DNA of 64,000 nucleotides from CADEEN01 sp963738425 (GTDB lineage: Bacteria; Pseudomonadota; Gammaproteobacteria; Burkholderiales; Burkholderiaceae_C). A program made the position numbers and the translations under genes. The notes under the pieces are model-generated. The model ran no database searches and was not told the origin of the DNA. It was given only the letters and a program-made list of their open reading frames with translations. Shown one piece after another: positions 61,684 through 64,000 of this stretch. The stretch is taken from assembly GCA_963738425.1 (NCBI GenBank), contig CAVTWT010000003.1, positions 124,001 to 188,000 of the forward strand. Reading direction: 5' to 3'. The stretch's first letter is position 1. Every line of letters starts with the position of its first letter.

Positions 61684-62321
61684 TGTTGACCTTTGCGTTG
61701 TCCAAGGGCCGCATCTTCGACGAGACCCTGCCGCTGTTGAAGCGCGCCGGCATCGAAGTCACGGATGACCCCGAGACCTCGCGCAAGCTGATCCTGGCGA
61801 CCAATCGCGCCGACATCCGCGTCGTCCTCGTGCGTGCCAGCGACGTGCCGACCTATGTCCAGTACGGCGGCGCGGACCTCGGCGTGGCCGGATCGGACAT
61901 CCTGATGGAAACCGAGGGCGACGGTCTCTATCGCCCGCTCGACCTGCGCATCGCGCGCGCACGCCTGTCCGTCGCGGTGCGCTCGGACTTCGACTACGCA
62001 AGCGCCGTCAAGCAAGGCTCGCGCATCCGTGTGGCCACCAAGTACACCGCCACCGCGCGCCAGTTCTTCGCTGACAAAGGCGTGCATGTCGATCTGATCA
62101 AGCTCTACGGCTCGATGGAGTTGGCGCCGCTGACGGGGCTGGCCGATGCGATCGTGGACATCGTCTCCACCGGCGGCACCTTGAAGGCCAATGGGCTGAT
62201 CGAAGTCGAGAAGATCGCCGACATCTCGTCGCGGCTGGTCGTCAACCAGGCGGCGCTGAAGTTGAAGCGCGAGGCGATGCGGCCGCTGATCGATGCCCTC
62301 GAAAAGGCGGTGCAGGGGTGA
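61683..62321 (+). CDS. hisG: ATP phosphoribosyltransferase, short form
   Basis: HisG condenses ATP with PRPP in the first step of histidine biosynthesis. The 212-residue product is the short form (HisG_S), which needs HisZ as a regulatory subunit. Motifs are TFALSKGRIFDETLPLL, VQYGGADLGVAGSDIL, KYTATARQFFADKG, and the PRPP-binding VDIVSTGGTLKANGL. It starts with the ATG overlapping the murA stop; a TTG three bases earlier is also possible. It overlaps hisD by 4 bases. Confidence 0.95.
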   Translation: MLTFALSKGRIFDETLPLLKRAGIEVTDDPETSRKLILATNRADIRVVLVRASDVPTYVQYGGADLGVAGSDILMETEGDGLYRPLDLRIARARLSVAVRSDFDYASAVKQGSRIRVATKYTATARQFFADKGVHVDLIKLYGSMELAPLTGLADAIVDIVSTGGTLKANGLIEVEKIADISSRLVVNQAALKLKREAMRPLIDALEKAVQG

Positions 62322-64000
62322 CCGTTCGGCGCTTTTCGACCGCGCAGCCGGACTTCGAGGCGAAGTTCAGTGCACTGCAATGGTCGGCCGAGGCCGATGC
62401 GTCGATCGACAGCACGGTGGCCGCCATCATCGCGGATGTGCGACAGCGCGGCGACGATGCGGTGCTGGAGTACACCGCTCGCTTCGACGGCGTGAACGCC
62501 GCAAGCGCTTCAGCGCTCGAGCTGTCACGCGATCAACTCGCCGCTGCACTCGACGCCATCACGCCCGAACAACGCCGCGCGCTTGAAGCTGCCGCCGAGC
62601 GCGTTCGGTCGTACCACGAGCGCCAACTCGACGTGAGCTGCCGCAGCTTCGCCTACCGCGACGCCGACGGCACGTTGCTCGGCCAGAAGGTCACGCCGCT
62701 CGACCGCGTCGGTGTGTATGTGCCGGGGGGCAAGGCGGCGTACCCGTCGTCGGTGCTGATGAACGTGGTGCCGGCGCGTGTGGCCGGTGTCGGCGAAGTG
62801 ATCATGGTCGTGCCCACGCCGCGCGGTGAGAAGAACGCGATGGTTCTGGCCGCTGCCCACATCGCCGGCGTGCACCGCGTGTTCACGATCGGCGGCGCGC
62901 AGGCCGTCGCGGCGCTGGCCTTCGGTACCGCGACAATCCCGCGCGTCGACAAGATCACCGGGCCCGGCAACGCCTATGTCGCCAGTGCGAAGAAGCAGGT
63001 CTTCGGCCAGGTTGGTATCGACATGATTGCCGGCCCGAGCGAAATCCTCGTGCTCGCCGACGGATCGACACCGCCCGACTGGGTGGCGATGGATCTGTTC
63101 TCGCAGGCCGAGCACGACGAACTCGCGCAAAGCATCCTGCTGTGTCCCGATGCCGGTTACCTCGATGCAGTGGCCGCGTCGATCGAACGCCTGCTGCCGA
63201 CGCTGCCGCGCGAAAGGATCATCCGCGCTTCGCTGGCCGGCCGCGGCGCGCTGATTCAGACACGCTCGATGGAAGAAGCCTGCAGCATCAGCAACCGCAT
63301 TGCCCCCGAGCACCTGGAGGTGTCGAGTGCGAACCCCGAGCGCTGGGAGCCGCTGTTGAAACACGCCGGCGCGATCTTTCTCGGCCGCTTTACAAGTGAG
63401 AGTTTGGGCGACTACTGCGCCGGGCCGAACCATGTGCTGCCGACGGCCGGCACGGCTCGCTTCTCGTCGCCGCTCGGTGTGTATGACTTCGTCAAGCGCA
63501 CGAGCCTGATCGAAGTGAGCGCGAAGGGGGCGCAGTCGCTCGGCGAGATCGCGTCCGTGCTCGCGCATGGCGAGGGCTTGCAGGCGCATGCGCGCGCGGC
63601 AGAGATGCGGTGTGCCGCGGGCGCCTCCCCTTCCGTTCGGGCTGAGCTTGTCGAAGCCCCCGCAAGCTCTTCGACAAGCTCAGGGCGAACGGTGGCGTTC
63701 GAAGTTCGCCCCGTCACCGACGACAACGTCGATGAACTGATCAAGCTCAAGACATCCGCCGAACAAGAGAAGTTCGTCGCCACGGTTGCCAAGTCGCTCG
63801 CACAGGCGTCCGTACGCCCTGCGGGCCGGCCGCTTGGGCTGTATTCAAACGGTCAGCCCGTCGGCTTCCTGCTGCTCTGGGACGCGCGCCGTGACCCCGA
63901 CCCTGCAGACCGCGCCGACCAGCTCTACGTTTGGCGGCTGTCGATCGACGAACGCTTTCAACGCCAAGGTCACGGCCAAGCGGCGATGCGCTGGGTGATC
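62318..64000 (+). CDS. hisD: Histidinol dehydrogenase, continuing in frame into a GNAT domain (runs off the window)
   Basis: HisD oxidises L-histidinol to L-histidine. The GTG start overlaps the hisG stop. Motifs are GVYVPGGKAAYPSSVLMNV, KITGPGNAYVASAKKQVF, the zinc-ligand region MDLFSQAEHDELAQSIL, the catalytic RIAPEHLEV, and YCAGPNHVLPTAGTARF. A normal HisD would end near residue 431 (HARAAEMR). No stop follows; the frame passes through a 60-base palindromic repeat (63633-63692) and on into a GNAT acetyltransferase beyond the window's end. This is either a real bifunctional fusion or a lost stop. Its start and catalytic core are secure. Confidence 0.9.
   Translation, partial: MTVRRFSTAQPDFEAKFSALQWSAEADASIDSTVAAIIADVRQRGDDAVLEYTARFDGVNAASASALELSRDQLAAALDAITPEQRRALEAAAERVRSYHERQLDVSCRSFAYRDADGTLLGQKVTPLDRVGVYVPGGKAAYPSSVLMNVVPARVAGVGEVIMVVPTPRGEKNAMVLAAAHIAGVHRVFTIGGAQAVAALAFGTATIPRVDKITGPGNAYVASAKKQVFGQVGIDMIAGPSEILVLADGSTPPDWVAMDLFSQAEHDELAQSILLCPDAGYLDAVAASIERLLPTLPRERIIRASLAGRGALIQTRSMEEACSISNRIAPEHLEVSSANPERWEPLLKHAGAIFLGRFTSESLGDYCAGPNHVLPTAGTARFSSPLGVYDFVKRTSLIEVSAKGAQSLGEIASVLAHGEGLQAHARAAEMRCAAGASPSVRAELVEAPASSSTSSGRTVAFEVRPVTDDNVDELIKLKTSAEQEKFVATVAKSLAQASVRPAGRPLGLYSNGQPVGFLLLWDARRDPDPADRADQLYVWRLSIDERFQRQGHGQAAMRWVI
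63633..63692. repeat. Imperfect palindromic repeat within the hisD reading frame
   Basis: The arm CCGTTCGGGCTGAGCTTGTC and on to GAAG (63633-63656) pairs with the inverted arm at 63669-63692. The 24-base arms differ at two positions (GG versus CC), with a 12-base spacer. This CTGAGCTTGTCGAAG-type palindrome is a recognisable dispersed intergenic element in many bacteria (general knowledge). Here it encodes about 20 residues of linker. Confidence 0.75.
63692..64000 (+). CDS. GNAT family N-acetyltransferase, N-terminal part
   Basis: The last 103 codons of the window encode the start of a GNAT acetyltransferase: VAFEVRPVTDDNVDELIKLK, QEKFVATVAKSLAQA, NGQPVGFLLLWDARRD, and the acetyl-CoA loop LSIDERFQRQGHGQAAM (Q-x-x-G-x-G/A). 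The pattern resembles diamine/SpeG-like acetyltransferases, which is tentative. A separate gene could start at GTG 63692, with a weak AGGG about 6 bases upstream; otherwise it is part of the hisD frame. The gene continues past the window. Confidence 0.65.
   Translation, partial: MAFEVRPVTDDNVDELIKLKTSAEQEKFVATVAKSLAQASVRPAGRPLGLYSNGQPVGFLLLWDARRDPDPADRADQLYVWRLSIDERFQRQGHGQAAMRWVI

Overview
The window is a high-GC stretch of a betaproteobacterial chromosome. Protein sequences and gene order fit Burkholderiales, probably near the Rubrivivax/Leptothrix/Methylibium group; the genus is my inference. Most of it is conserved core genome. I saw no tRNA, rRNA, CRISPR array, prophage or intact insertion sequence.

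Layout. 1-3444: end of a peptide ABC transporter operon (binding protein, DppC-type permease, DppD/DppF ATPases), with no dppB-type permease where one is expected. 3441-5217: lysA, lptM and cyaY. 5207-13052: mrcA (PBP1a), divergent from pilMNOPQ, the type IV pilus alignment complex and secretin. 13107-14743: a heavily frameshifted lipoprotein gene. 14762-17606: aroK, aroB and a dGTPase gene. 17684-18394: a degenerate REP-associated transposase. 18514-24710: gltB-gltD. 24941-33309: a minor-pilin operon (pilE-like, fimT/gspH-like, pilV, pilW, pilX, pilY1), where pilY1 reads into a TonB-C-like domain. 33425-37221: mlaFEDACB, retrograde phospholipid transport. 37260-42220: hexR and zwf divergent from tal-pgi, with a HexR-like operator between. 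42228-45837: an M20 amidohydrolase and two LivK-type binding proteins. 46010-49244: a molybdopterin oxidoreductase and a lipoprotein aminopeptidase. 49258-52904: PHA-granule-region protein, acyl-CoA-binding protein, WS/DGAT-like acyltransferase, repeat protein and TetR regulator. 52953-59983: EamA transporter, ABC-2 exporter pair, patatin phospholipase, ClpP paralogue, M48 protease and LemA. 60042-64000: ibaG, murA, hisG and hisD, where hisD continues in frame into a GNAT acetyltransferase across a palindromic repeat.

The genes serve a few programmes: type IV pilus assembly, cell-envelope building (PBP1a, MurA, Mla, LptM), central metabolism (Zwf, Tal, Pgi under HexR; GltBD; AroKB; LysA; HisGD) and a lipid/storage group.

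The sequence has many single-base indels in genes that should be intact (dppD, pilQ, zwf, tetR, ABC-2 permease), densest at 12.06-14.6 kb. Several broken frames are therefore more likely sequencing or assembly errors than pseudogenes. The same caution applies to the two apparent fusions.
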